Below, in pieces: positions 55,200 through 64,000 of a DNA stretch of 64,000 nt. The notes under the pieces were generated by a model. It made no database searches and had not been told where the DNA came from. It saw nothing but the letters and a program-made list of their open reading frames with translations. The translations under genes and the position numbers were made by a program. Positions within the stretch are counted from its first letter, which is position 1, and every line of letters begins with the position of its first letter. The stretch comes from Wurfbainia villosa (taxonomy: Eukaryota; Streptophyta; Magnoliopsida; Zingiberales; Zingiberaceae): assembly GCA_025175895.1 (NCBI GenBank), contig CM046001.1, positions 48,483,719 through 48,547,718 of the forward strand, given 5' to 3'.

Positions 55200-56045
55200 T
55201 GTTGGTGCAATCGGCTCAGGTTGACTCGAGTTTGACTCGAGCAGTATTTTGATGATAGACAAAACTTATGACATGGGATTGTCATAGGAAAGTCCAACAT
55301 GGAGTTGGCATGGAAAATCCAAGCATGGGGCTTAGTGTGGGAAAGTCCAAAGCATTGCGAAGCCGTGCGCTTGGTGCTTGGTGAGAAATGCATTGCGAAG
55401 CCGTGCGCTTGATGCATTTGGGAAGTCTTGAGGACTTGGCAAGTTCACTTGGCTCGGGGTCCTTGAGTCGATGAAGGATGGCATTGCGAAGCTATTCGCT
55501 TGGTTCATCTGAGGGACCACCGGACGGGGAGCAAATGGAGTGAGGCCCAAGGGAACCATACTTCGAGGGCAAGAGACGAGAAGGATGGCGTTGCGAATCC
55601 GTGCACTTGGCGCATCCAAGGGACGTAGGCCGAGGGAAGAGAGCTTCGGTGGGGAACTCCATGAGGGATAAGGTAGACTTAGCCAAGTGGCTAAGACTGA
55701 GTGTCGGATGCTCAAACTACTTGGGTTTGAGGTTTTATCTGACATCGGTCATAGCGTGTGTCGATCATTGCTCTTCGACTAGGTTCATTGGTGTTCGATT
55801 GAACAGGTTTAGCTAATAAGTCATTGACACAATCGATCGATGAGAGATCGATCGGTGATCGGGATGTTTTAGCCACAAAATGTTTTCCAGTCGAGTGCTC
55901 ATGCCAGCAATCGACTGATTGTGTTACTAGTAGACTGATGGGTATCATCAATCGACTGATGTGTGATCCGTTAGAACTTCACCAACGTGGATCTGGCCAT
56001 TGTGAGACAACGACTACAGGACCAGTCGACTGATGGTCACGATCA
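55200..56045 (+). repeat. Sirevirus-type LTR fragment 2 (5' part of U3)
   Basis: Starts TGTTGGTGCAATCGGCTCAGG, which resembles the sense start of the A LTR (TGTTGGTGCAGTAGGC). It has repeats of ATTGCGAAGCCGTGCGCTTG (55354 and 55391) and palindromes at 55946-55961 and 56023-56032 close to its right edge. It is cut by element F where the TATA box would be expected. Confidence 0.5.
55888..56032. promoter_or_regulatory. Palindrome cluster in LTR fragment 2
   Basis: CAGTCGAGTG (55888), CAATCGACTGATT (55908), CATCAATCGACTGATG (55946-55961, one mismatch from a perfect 16-bp palindrome) and CAGTCGACTG (56023-56032). Confidence 0.45.
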
Positions 56046-57000
56046 TGAAAGGAAGGGAAACTTCGCTTCCCCTTTCCAACTCAGTTGTTTGTTCATGGTG
56101 ATCCCTTCGATGTCCCCCGATAAAAAAAATTTATCCTAGACAAGAGGGATTGCCCAAGCAACCATGTCATCATCGTGCTATTCGTTTAGAGTTGTCACTT
56201 GAACAAACTTGTTGTTCAAGCGACCAACCTCTATTCTACGAATAGCCGCAGAATAGACAATGTACGGATCACCGTCTTTTGTGTTTGTGTTCAGGGTCCA
56301 TGTTATATTAGCCATATACATAAAGTAAACAACCATATACAACATGCATATAATTAAAAAACAATTATAGACATAATACAAAAGAACACTAATCAAAATA
56401 AACAAGATTATACCTCTTGTTATACCTCTTGATCTTCTATTGTATGTCCTTCCTCCTATCGGACGTCGTGTGGGCGACGATCTACCAAAAGTTGAAGCTC
56501 CTAGATCACCAATCTTCCTTTCCTTGTTCACTACGAACAAAGGAAGATCATAAAACAAAACTCTTCTTCCTATCTAGAACTGGCCACTAAGTCAATAGAC
56601 TCGATGTTGCTGCCGGCCAAGGAAGAGAACATAGAGTATAGGAACCAGCCAAAGGAGAATCAATGAGGGTATGGGCGCCGGCCAACACTTGGAGAAGAAA
56701 GAGGAAACCAATCTTCACCTTGTAGCCGCCCAATACCCTAACCCTAGCTCTCCTAGTTGTCGGCCAAGGAAGAGGGGAAGAAGGATAGGTTGAGCACCGG
56801 CCAAGGTAGAGGGAAGAAGGATAGGAGCCAGCCAAACCTTAGGAAGAAGAAGAAAGGGCCTTCTCCTCTTGTTGCCACCCTTAAGCTCCCAAACCCTTGC
56901 CGCCCACTCTTAATCCTTACCTAATTAGGATTGCTTGCCACCTAAGGGAAGCAAACCCTAATCCTCATCCATCTAGTTGTCGCCCAAGCCATAAGCCTCT

Positions 57001-57010
57001 ATTTATATAG
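57001..57010 (-). promoter_or_regulatory. TATA box, F 3' LTR
   Basis: CTATATAAAT on the minus strand, in the place of CTATAAAAGG in D. Confidence 0.5.
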
Positions 57011-57021
57011 TTGGGCTCAAT

Positions 57022-57133
57022 CCTCCTTTTAATCTCCACCATTGGTTCTACGGATTTAATCTCAACCGTCCGATCTAGAGATTTAATCTCAACCGTCGGA
57101 TCTAGAGATTTAATCTCTTCCTTTGGTTCTAGA
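57022..57133 (-). repeat. 27-bp direct repeats upstream of F TATA
   Basis: Four units of the GATTTAATCTCAACCGTC/GGATCTAGA type, the inverse of 36094-36202. Confidence 0.75.
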
Positions 57134-58059
57134 GTTTTGTTTTCATCCATTGGATCTAAGCTTCATGAGGTGTTAATAGGATACAATAGGGACCATGAGG
57201 AGGAGTTGGATCTTTGCCACCCAATGGATCAAGCCAACATAAAGTCCGATCCATTAATAATTATCCATCCACTAGAGGATTATCATTGATCTACCTCACC
57301 ACCCCCATAAGTTAATATGGGCTCCATATATTATATGTACATTTTCTCCCTTTGTTTAAGATCTCGAATGTCTATCGATTAATTAATTTACTGACCATTA
57401 ATTAATCAACATCTAACTCCATGAGTAGTACCACTTAACCTTTTCATCATGCCGGACCAAGTCCACCTGCAGGGTTTACATGACGAACCTTATGAGCTCC
57501 TCAAGGGGACATCATCATCCTAATATATAGGACACGGTTTCCTCCTACAATCAACGACACACCATATAAATAATACCATTTCCCAACTTACCGAGCCTAT
57601 CGATATAATCTATAAATCTCGCCCATTGGTAAATCAAAGAAATGAATACTAAGTATATGTGCCAGTTTTTATATCCGGATTAAGAGCATGTACAATATAA
57701 TATCAGAGGTCTGATTCAATTATGTAGTCAACAATAAATCAAACACCTCTAAGTCGGTCCTGCTCAATACACACAAAGTGCACTAGTGTGATTCTATGGT
57801 CAAGACAAACCAATACCAAATCACATTACAACCATACCAATGGTTTGTTCAAAGCCATCTCGGTTGTGAGCCTTTACTTATACTTTACAAGGAGCCGATA
57901 ATATGATCTCCCGTGTGACACCACACACCATGTTATCTACAATATAATGTATTAGACAATATGCATAACCATAAATATGAAATCATTGATCAAGTGATTC
58001 TTATTTCAAAAATAAAGATGTTCATACAAAAGATAGACTTTTCAGTATACATCCCAATA

Positions 58060-58070
58060 ATCTCCCACTT
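58060..58070 (-). other. Element F polypurine tract
   Basis: AAGTGGGAGAT on the minus strand against the LTR. Confidence 0.75.
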
Positions 58071-58092
58071 ATACTAAAAGACTATGCTGTCC

Positions 58093-59937
58093 TCATACTG
58101 CCATACATCTGATTCCCATTCCCTCAACATGTTGCCGCCTATCAAAAGCTCTCGCTAAAAAGGCCTTAATGAAAGGATCTACTAGGGTATCCTCTGATGC
58201 AATCTAGGTGACAGCACCTTCTACCTCCTTTACGATTTCTCGTATCAGGTGGTACTTGCACTCTATATAATTACTTGCCTTATGGGCTCATGGTTCTTTT
58301 GAGTTTGCAACTGCACCACTATTATCACAATAAATTGTGATAGTTCTGGGCAAACCAGGAATCACATTCAAGTCCATCAAGAAGTTCCTGAGCCACAAAG
58401 GTTCTTTGGTCGCCTCAGAGGCTGCCACATACTCAGCTTCCTTGGTGGAGTCCGCCACACATTTCTGCTTGACACTCCTCCATACAATGGCTCCACCTCC
58501 CAAAGTAAATACAAAACCTGAGGTAGACTTGTTGTTATCCCTATTTGATTGGAAGTCGGAATCCGTGTAACCTACAGGGAGTAATTGGTCTGCCTGGTAA
58601 ACTAGCATATAATCCCTAGTCCTTCTCAGATACTTCAATATATGCTTTACCGCAGTCCAATGTCCCTGTCCTGGATTACTCTGATATCTGCTGACCATGA
58701 CCATGGCAAAGTAGATATCTGGTCTCATACATAACATCGCATACATGAGGCTTCCCACTGCCGAGGCATAAGAAACCGCCTTCATCTCCTCTATCTCCTC
58801 AGATGTTCTAGGACACATCTGCTTAGATAAAGGAACTCCATGCCTAAAAGGTAGAAAATCTTTCTTTGAGTTTTTGCATGCTAAAATGATCCATAATAGT
58901 GTCTATGTATAAAGCTTGGGATAAGCACAACATCCTTTTCCTACGATCCCTTATAACCTTAATCCCAAGGATGTGTCCCACTTCTCTCAAATCCTTCATA
59001 TCAAACTGTTTGGACAACCATACCCTTACGTCCGATAACACCTTGACATTGTTTCCAATTAACAAAATATCATCTACGTATAGTACAAGAAATACCACTA
59101 CATTTCCGTCACATCTCTTGTATGCACAAGACTCATCCGGACATTGAATAAATCCATAAGATTGGATTACCTCATCAAAGAGGATGTTCCAAGACCTCGA
59201 AACTTGCTTTAATCCATAAATGGACCGATTAAACTTACATACAAGATGCTCTTTGCCCTTCCTAATGAATCCCTCTGGTTGCTTCATATAGATGTTTTCC
59301 TCAAGACTTCCATTAAGGAAAGCTATCTTGACATCCATCTGCCACACTTCATAATCCATATGAGCTGCTATGCATAAGAGAATTCGGATAGACTTAAGCA
59401 TGGCTACCGGTGAAAAGGTCTCCTCATAGTCGATACCCTCTTTCTGAGTATACCCCTTCGCAACAAGCCTCGCTTTGAAGGTCTCAACCTTCCCATCTAT
59501 TCCTCTCTTTCTTTTGTAGATCCACTTGCATCCAATGGTTTTTACACCATCAGGTGGTTCTACTAGCTCCCAGACCTTATTTGAATCCATAGATTCAATC
59601 TCAGTATTCATGCACTTTGCCAAGATACTGCATCTTTATCTTGGATTGCCTCATCATATGTCCAGGGATCAGGTTCATGTTCGCCAGGGACCAAATCAGA
59701 AGATTCTCCCAAGAACATGAATCTATCAGGATGTCTCACAACCCTCCCACTACGACGAGGTATCACCTGTGTATCCTCTGTGACACGCGGTGCAGTGACT
59801 TGTGGTATATCCTCTTGTATCGGTGGTACTGAAGAAGTGACTTCCCCTTTTAATTCCTCCAGAACAATCTTTCTCATGGGCTTGTGGTTCATCACATAGT
59901 CTTCCTCTAGAAATTTGGCGATCATGCTAACGATCAC
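58093..59937 (-). pseudogene. pol: Element F pol: reverse transcriptase and RNase H
   Basis: 59937-59608 is the acidic linker (RRSGRVVRHPDRF). RT is open at 59623-58844: NKVWELVEPPDGVKTIGCKW, MDVKIAFLNGSLEENIYMKQ, GLKQVSRSWN and LYVDDILLIGNN. A shift near 58850 leads into 58818-58288 with VGSLMYAMLCMRPDI, GYTDSDFQSNRDNNKSTSG, STKEAEYVAASE and YCDNSGAVA. A CGA-to-TGA change ends that frame; the tail goes on to TGA 58095-58093. RT here has no stop over 259 codons, so it is better kept than in D. Confidence 0.9.
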
Positions 59938-60092
59938 CCTCTGATCTCTAGGACTATAAACAAACCACTTTTTGTTCCTCTAGGATAGCCAACGAACATG
60001 CATACTTTTGTACGAGGTTACAACCTACCAGCATCTGCCTTCAGCACATGTGCTGGACTCCCCCAAATCCGAATATGTTTTAGACTAGGCTT

Positions 60093-60869
60093 TCACCCAG
60101 TCCACAATTCTGTGGGAGTAGAAGGCACTGATTTAGATAGAACCAAATTCAGAATGTACACCATCGTATCTAGAGCATATCCCCAGAACGAATCTAACAA
60201 CTCAAAATAACTCATCATCGATCTAACCATCTCCATAAGAGTCCTATTCCTTCGCTCTGCTATAGCATTCTGCTGGGGTGTGCTAGGTGCAAACAATTGG
60301 GATTGAATCACAGCTTCTGATAAGTAATTCCTAAACTCTCCCAAGAGGTACTCACCACTACGATCAGATCGTAGTTTCATCCATATCTTGAATAATCGTC
60401 TATGAAAGAGACAAAATATTCAAAACCACCTCTAGCTTGGATAGACATAGGACCACACAAATCAGAATGAATCAATTCTAACACATCTTTGGCTCTATAC
60501 TCCTTGGCCTTAAAAAGGCCTCTTGGTCATTTTACCCTCCAAGCAAGATTCGCAGGTTGGGAAATCCTCCACCACTAATGAACCCAGAGGTCCATCAGCT
60601 ATCAACCTTTGAATTCTGCTTAGGTTAATATGACCAAGCCTAAGATGCCAAAGATATGTTTGGTTCATCTTAGAAGGTTCTTTTCTCTTATTGGAATTAG
60701 AAGATGAGTTATTAACTTTGATTTGCATCGTGGGAGCTTTTGGTTCGAGTGTATACAAATTTCCTATCAATGCACTAGAACAGATAATGTCCCTATTCCT
60801 TTTTATAAAAACTTTGTCATTAAAAGAAATAGAATATCCATCCATAAACAATTTAGAAACCAAAATCAA
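60093..60869 (-). pseudogene. pol: Element F pol: integrase
   Basis: 60869-60510 holds the protease end and the GAG-pre-integrase finger (WHLRLGHINLSRIQ...CESCLEGKMTKRPF). The core near 60480-60400 is frameshifted. 60380-60093 has LRSDRSGEYLLGEF, TPQQNAIAERRNRTLMEM and SFWGYALDTMVYILN, so the third acidic residue of the triad is present. Confidence 0.88.
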
Positions 60870-60901
60870 ATTCTATCTAAATAAAAGTACATAAAGGCAA
60901 T

Positions 60902-61177
60902 TTATAAGAACCAAAACTTTATTCCGTTTAAAAGACAAATAAACATCTCCCACTGCAATTGCCACCACCTTGGTTGCATTGCCCAAGTAAATGGTAATCT
61001 CCCCTCAGCTAGTCGTTGGGTTTCCTTGAACCCCTGGAAAGTATTGCAGACACGATCAGTGGCTCCCGTATCTACACACCAGGTGATGGTAGATAACACC
61101 GCTAAACATTTTTCAATGACTAGACCAAAGGATATACCTTTGTTCTGCTTCGGATTGGGACAGTCCTTCTTCCAATG
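60902..61177 (-). pseudogene. pol: Element F protease and end of gag
   Basis: CVDTGATDRVCNTFQGFKET keeps Asp-Thr-Gly; the frame then shifts. Upstream, 61177-61130 encodes HWKKDCPNPKQNKG, the second half of the zinc knuckle, cut by element G. Confidence 0.8.
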
Positions 61178-62219
61178 TGTTAGTTATAGCCCTAGAACCA
61201 ATCATGTGATGGTTGAATAGGGAACATGTTGTATCATATTCTATAAAGGCAAAGGATTGGTTATTATATTTACATCTTGCTTGTGCCAGCTAATTTAAAT
61301 ATAATAATGCCCTAGAAAAGTAGGTTCTTATCTACAGCACATCAATTGGCAGAATTGATTATGAGAGGCTGTAGAGAACACTTTCCTAAATGTTCCTAGT
61401 CAAGTATTAATATGCAAGGGCAATATTAATACATAAAGACTAGCATGTAGGTCAATTGATGACTTGATCTCACAAGTCATGGATATATGATATCAAGTTG
61501 ACACATGGGTATATATTAGAGAATATATCTTGAATCGACCCGCCATGAGAAAGTTTCATGGATCGTTATATGAGTGTCATAAACTTTCTCATGTGACTAT
61601 TGGTATGAATAGTCCTTAGACACAAGTCACTACGGTTCCCTACATAAGGAGTTATGTACTTTGGTATCGTCAGCGTCACATGCGAGGGTGGACCATAAAG
61701 CGATTCGGGTATGTAACAAATTATGCGGAGGGATGTGAGTGATGTAGATGGGATCTATCCCTTCCATATGACGGAGTGATATCGGTGGGCCCCTTGATTG
61801 AGTAGAACTACTAAAATGCATGGCCATGCTCGAATGAGTCAATATGAGATATTGAGCTCATTTGTTTGAGCTAGTTTACTCAGGATCAAGAAACACATAG
61901 ATTGATCGAGGATGACGGTCTATGCCTCATTGATCAATCGATATCAAGGATAGAAGGACACGGTCATATATTATAGTAGTCACGGAAGGTTAGTCGGATC
62001 TTGACTTATCTCGTAACTTGGGTAGCAATGATGTATTGCTAGATCGCTCATTGCTTGTGTATCTAAAAGAGTTTAGATCCACTTGCCAAGCGTTATGAGA
62101 GCCTATAGGGTCACACACAAAGAGCATGATAATTAGAGGAATTAGAGTATTCTAGTTTGACTAGAATAATTTGGGAATAAGCTTAAGTACAAAATGGTTT
62201 TGGACTTTAAGCTTAATAA

Positions 62220-62412
62220 TTTTAGCTAATTGATTTAATGAGATTAATTCAATATGTTACCTTATTGATTTAATAAGATTAATTCAATATGATAACATAA
62301 GCTTAATTGAATTAATAAGATTAATTCAATATGATAACATAAGCTTAATTGAATTAATAAGATTAATTCAATATGATAACATAAGCAATTGAATTAATAA
62401 GATTAATTCAAC
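62220..62412. repeat. 42-bp AT-rich minisatellite in G LTR
   Basis: About 4.5 units of the AATAAGATTAATTCAATATG and ATAACATAAGCTTAATTG type; the last unit is shortened. Confidence 0.85.
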
Positions 62413-62589
62413 ATGCATGAATGCCACATAAGAATGCCACATAAGCATGCCACCTAAGCATCCACCTAAGCTAGTTAAGGTGTAAGGAAACAAAATGGTT
62501 TTGTCTCCTTAAGTGGTCGGCCAAACAAGGATATGTCTCAATGCAATGGATTGCATTGAATGTGTGGAGGTGAAAGGGTTTTTCCAACC

Positions 62590-62598
62590 CTATAAAAG
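62590..62598 (+). promoter_or_regulatory. TATA box, G LTR
   Basis: CTATAAAAG about 480 bp before the LTR end. Confidence 0.55.
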
Positions 62599-63070
62599 AC
62601 ACCTCAAGTGGCCGGCCAAAAGAGGGCATTGGCTTTTGTTGTTGGTGGAAGCTTTGGTTGTGTTAGTGGTGAGAAAGCTTGGTGGAAGCTTTAGTTGTGT
62701 GGGTTTGTGAGTGTAGGCTAGCAAGAAGAGGAGTCTTCTTCTTCCTTTCTCCTTTTCCCTCTCTTCCTCTCCTTTAGGGACTTCTCTAGCAAGAAGTAAA
62801 GGAGAGCTCTTCTAGTTTTCCTTTTGTGAGACAAGAGCGTGCTCGTGTGGATACGTATAGAGGCACGGACACTTGAACGTGCTAAAGATCCAACAAACCC
62901 AAGGAAAAGCGGGATTAACAAGGGCACGCAACAAAGGTAATCCTCTCCTATCAGATAGGTTTGGTTTAGAGAAATTTATTTTATACGAGTTTGCTTTCGC
63001 ATGGATCACTTGGAAGGGATCCTATTTTCCGTTGCGCATATGCCATTTGGCATACGAGATTTCCCTACAG

Positions 63071-63083
63071 TGGTATCAGAGCC
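63071..63083 (+). other. Element G primer binding site
   Basis: TGGTATCAGAGCC, perfect, one base from the LTR end. Confidence 0.95.
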
Positions 63084-63372
63084 ACTTGCAAAAGATCGTA
63101 TAAAAATAGGTTTTCTCTATTTTATATGTGATATAGAAGTAGGATAAATTTTATTATGAGTTGATAATTGCATTAGCAAATTTTCAAACATAATAAAATA
63201 TCCAATGTCTTTTAAAAGTTAAAATGACATGGTGCATGGTTTAGCCTAGTCCCAAAAAGTTTGTGATTGTGTGTTGTAATTCTTAATACGGCTGCGTGTG
63301 CCTTTCTCCTAATATTCTTGTTGTAAAATTAGTTTTAGACTCGAATGTAACTCGAGTATTTCTCCTTTTGTA

Positions 63373-63525
63373 ATGTACAAAACAAGGATGGAGGGTCCAT
63401 TGGAAGATGAGGTTACAAGGAGAAAGTCAACACACAAGACAACCAAAAGGAAGCACTTAGGAGAAGATGCTATCCCTAGGTTGACCAATCAATCTTTTCA
63501 TTGGCTTGAGAAGATTGTAGAATAA
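63373..63525 (+). CDS. Short ORF (50 codons) in G leader
   Basis: ATG to TAA, 50 amino acids beginning MYKTRMEGPLEDEVTRRK. Identical in amino acids to the H leader ORF (12253-12101). It begins about 290 bases after the PBS and would lie upstream of gag. No recognised domain, signal peptide or membrane segment. Translation is unproven. Confidence 0.35.
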   Translation: MYKTRMEGPLEDEVTRRKSTHKTTKRKHLGEDAIPRLTNQSFHWLEKIVE

Positions 63526-63539
63526 GGGCCATAACCATG

Positions 63540-63640
63540 ACACGTTAGTTTAATATGTATGTGATGCATGTTAGTTTAGCTTGTATGTGATGCATGATTA
63601 GTTTAGCTTATATGTGATGTATGCTAATATGTATATGATA
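63540..63640. repeat. 28-bp tandem repeat in G leader
   Basis: About three units of TTAGTTTAGCTTGTATGTGA plus TGCATG, one fewer than in H. Confidence 0.8.
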
Positions 63641-64000
63641 CATGTTTATTTCTTAATAAGTCTAAACGATATGCCTACAAAGTTGGTACTCACTACTTCA
63701 ACGAACAGTTGTTATTGGGTTTGACAAAGCAAAGCAATGCATTATATCTTGGAGGGGTGCAGTGGACAATCGTGATGTCCGCTATCAGTCTTAGTTAAGA
63801 CTTAATTAAGTGTTTTCTTAATTGGTTAAGAAAGTAGAGGCATATATTAGCTTTGAACATAAGTGTTAACATTAGTTTTGTGTGATTTAGAACATCGGCT
63901 TTGTCTTAGAAGTGGTCGTTGCTCGATATCCAAGAAGGCCCTGCTCGCCTCGCCACACCGAAGTTTGGTTTAGGAATAAACACTAAACTAATCTAAAACT

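Larger units (their letters stand above)
56046..58059 (-). repeat. Element F 3' LTR
   Basis: 2014 bp, inverse of the D LTR: starts TGAAAGG on the plus strand and ends CATCCCAATA (terminal CA changed to TA). TATA motif at 57001-57010 and 27-bp repeats at 57022-57133. Confidence 0.9.
56046..61177 (-). mobile_element. Element F: Angela/TAR-like Copia (D family), 5' end beyond G
   Basis: 3' LTR 56046-58059, PPT 58060-58070, then RNase H, RT, integrase, protease and the end of gag on the minus strand. It is interrupted at 61178 by element G, inside the gag zinc knuckle codons. The remainder and the 5' LTR must lie beyond the window. It is more frameshifted than D. Confidence 0.9.
61178..63069 (+). 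repeat. Element G 5' LTR
   Basis: 1892 bp, TGTTAGTTATAG to TTCCCTACA, inverse of the H LTRs. TATA 62590-62598. Minisatellite 62220-62412 has one unit more than either H LTR. Confidence 0.93.
61178..64000 (+). mobile_element. Element G: H-family Copia retrotransposon, 5' part
   Basis: 5' LTR 61178-63069, PBS 63071-63083 and about 0.9 kb of leader; gag would start near 64280 by comparison with H, outside the window. Inserted in F in the opposite orientation. Left flank is CCAATG; the 3' end and target duplicate are not visible. Confidence 0.92.
63084..64000 (+). other. Element G leader
   Basis: Collinear with the H leader. Contains the 50-codon ORF (63373-63525), the 28-bp tandem repeat (63540-63640) and, at about 63895-63950, the segment shared with element A. 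Confidence 0.75.

Noticed and set aside
55085..55745. Overlapping minus-strand ORFs of 110 and 137 codons
   Set aside because: Low-complexity Ser/Pro/His-rich translation of U3 repeats; no homology and no constraint visible.
56965..57150. Minus-strand ORF with repeated EIKSL-type units as a repeat protein
   Set aside because: It is the 27-bp U3 repeat translated in frame by chance (27 is a multiple of three).

Overview
The window is plant repetitive DNA: I find no host gene, rRNA or tRNA gene. It is almost wholly a nest of LTR retrotransposons. A flowering plant is certain (PBS complementary to plant initiator Met-tRNA, Sirevirus, Angela/TAR-like Copia and Tat-type Ty3/gypsy proteins). The combination suggests a large repeat-rich, probably monocot, genome; the species cannot be told from the sequence.

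Families (my labels). A/J: Sirevirus-like Copia, LTR about 1.0-1.1 kb. B/C/E: Angela/TAR-like Copia, LTR about 2.2 kb beginning TGTTGGGTTTCC. D/F: another Angela/TAR-like Copia, LTR about 1.93-2.0 kb. H/G: a third, LTR about 1.85-1.89 kb. One Tat-type gypsy element with a second, archaeal-type RNase H. There are also fragments of Sirevirus-type LTR.

Layout. 1-18692: element A on the minus strand (3' LTR cut by the window start, 5' LTR 17615-18692), split by solo LTR B (279-2491, TSD AAACC) and by full-length element H (5592-14408, TSD GGTCA). 18693-19670: unassigned AT-rich DNA. 19671-20690: a 20-bp minisatellite with a higher-order period of about 110-135 bp. 20691-54824: Tat gypsy on the plus strand. 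Its LTR is split by element C (21135-30510 plus an extra 3' internal piece to about 30985). Its protease is split by element E (32940-52433, TSD GACAT). E is itself split by full-length element D (35159-44008, TSD CATAC/CAAAC) and solo LTR J (45236-46236, TSD TAGGT). 54825-56045: Sirevirus-type U3 fragments that cut the gypsy integrase. 56046-61177: element F (minus strand), split inside its Gag zinc knuckle by element G (61178 to beyond the window end, plus strand).

The order of insertion follows from the nesting: gypsy is older than C and E; E is older than D and J; A is older than B and H; F is older than G. All coding regions are decayed by stops, frameshifts or deletions, but D keeps one uninterrupted frame over 1307 codons apart from six nonsense codons. 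The most interesting non-coding signals are: a four-copy hairpin array with exactly conserved spacing in the C/E leader; a 16-bp palindrome recurring upstream of TATA boxes in Sirevirus-type LTRs; a nested stem found three times; the 20-bp minisatellite; and a conserved 50-codon ORF in the G/H leader.
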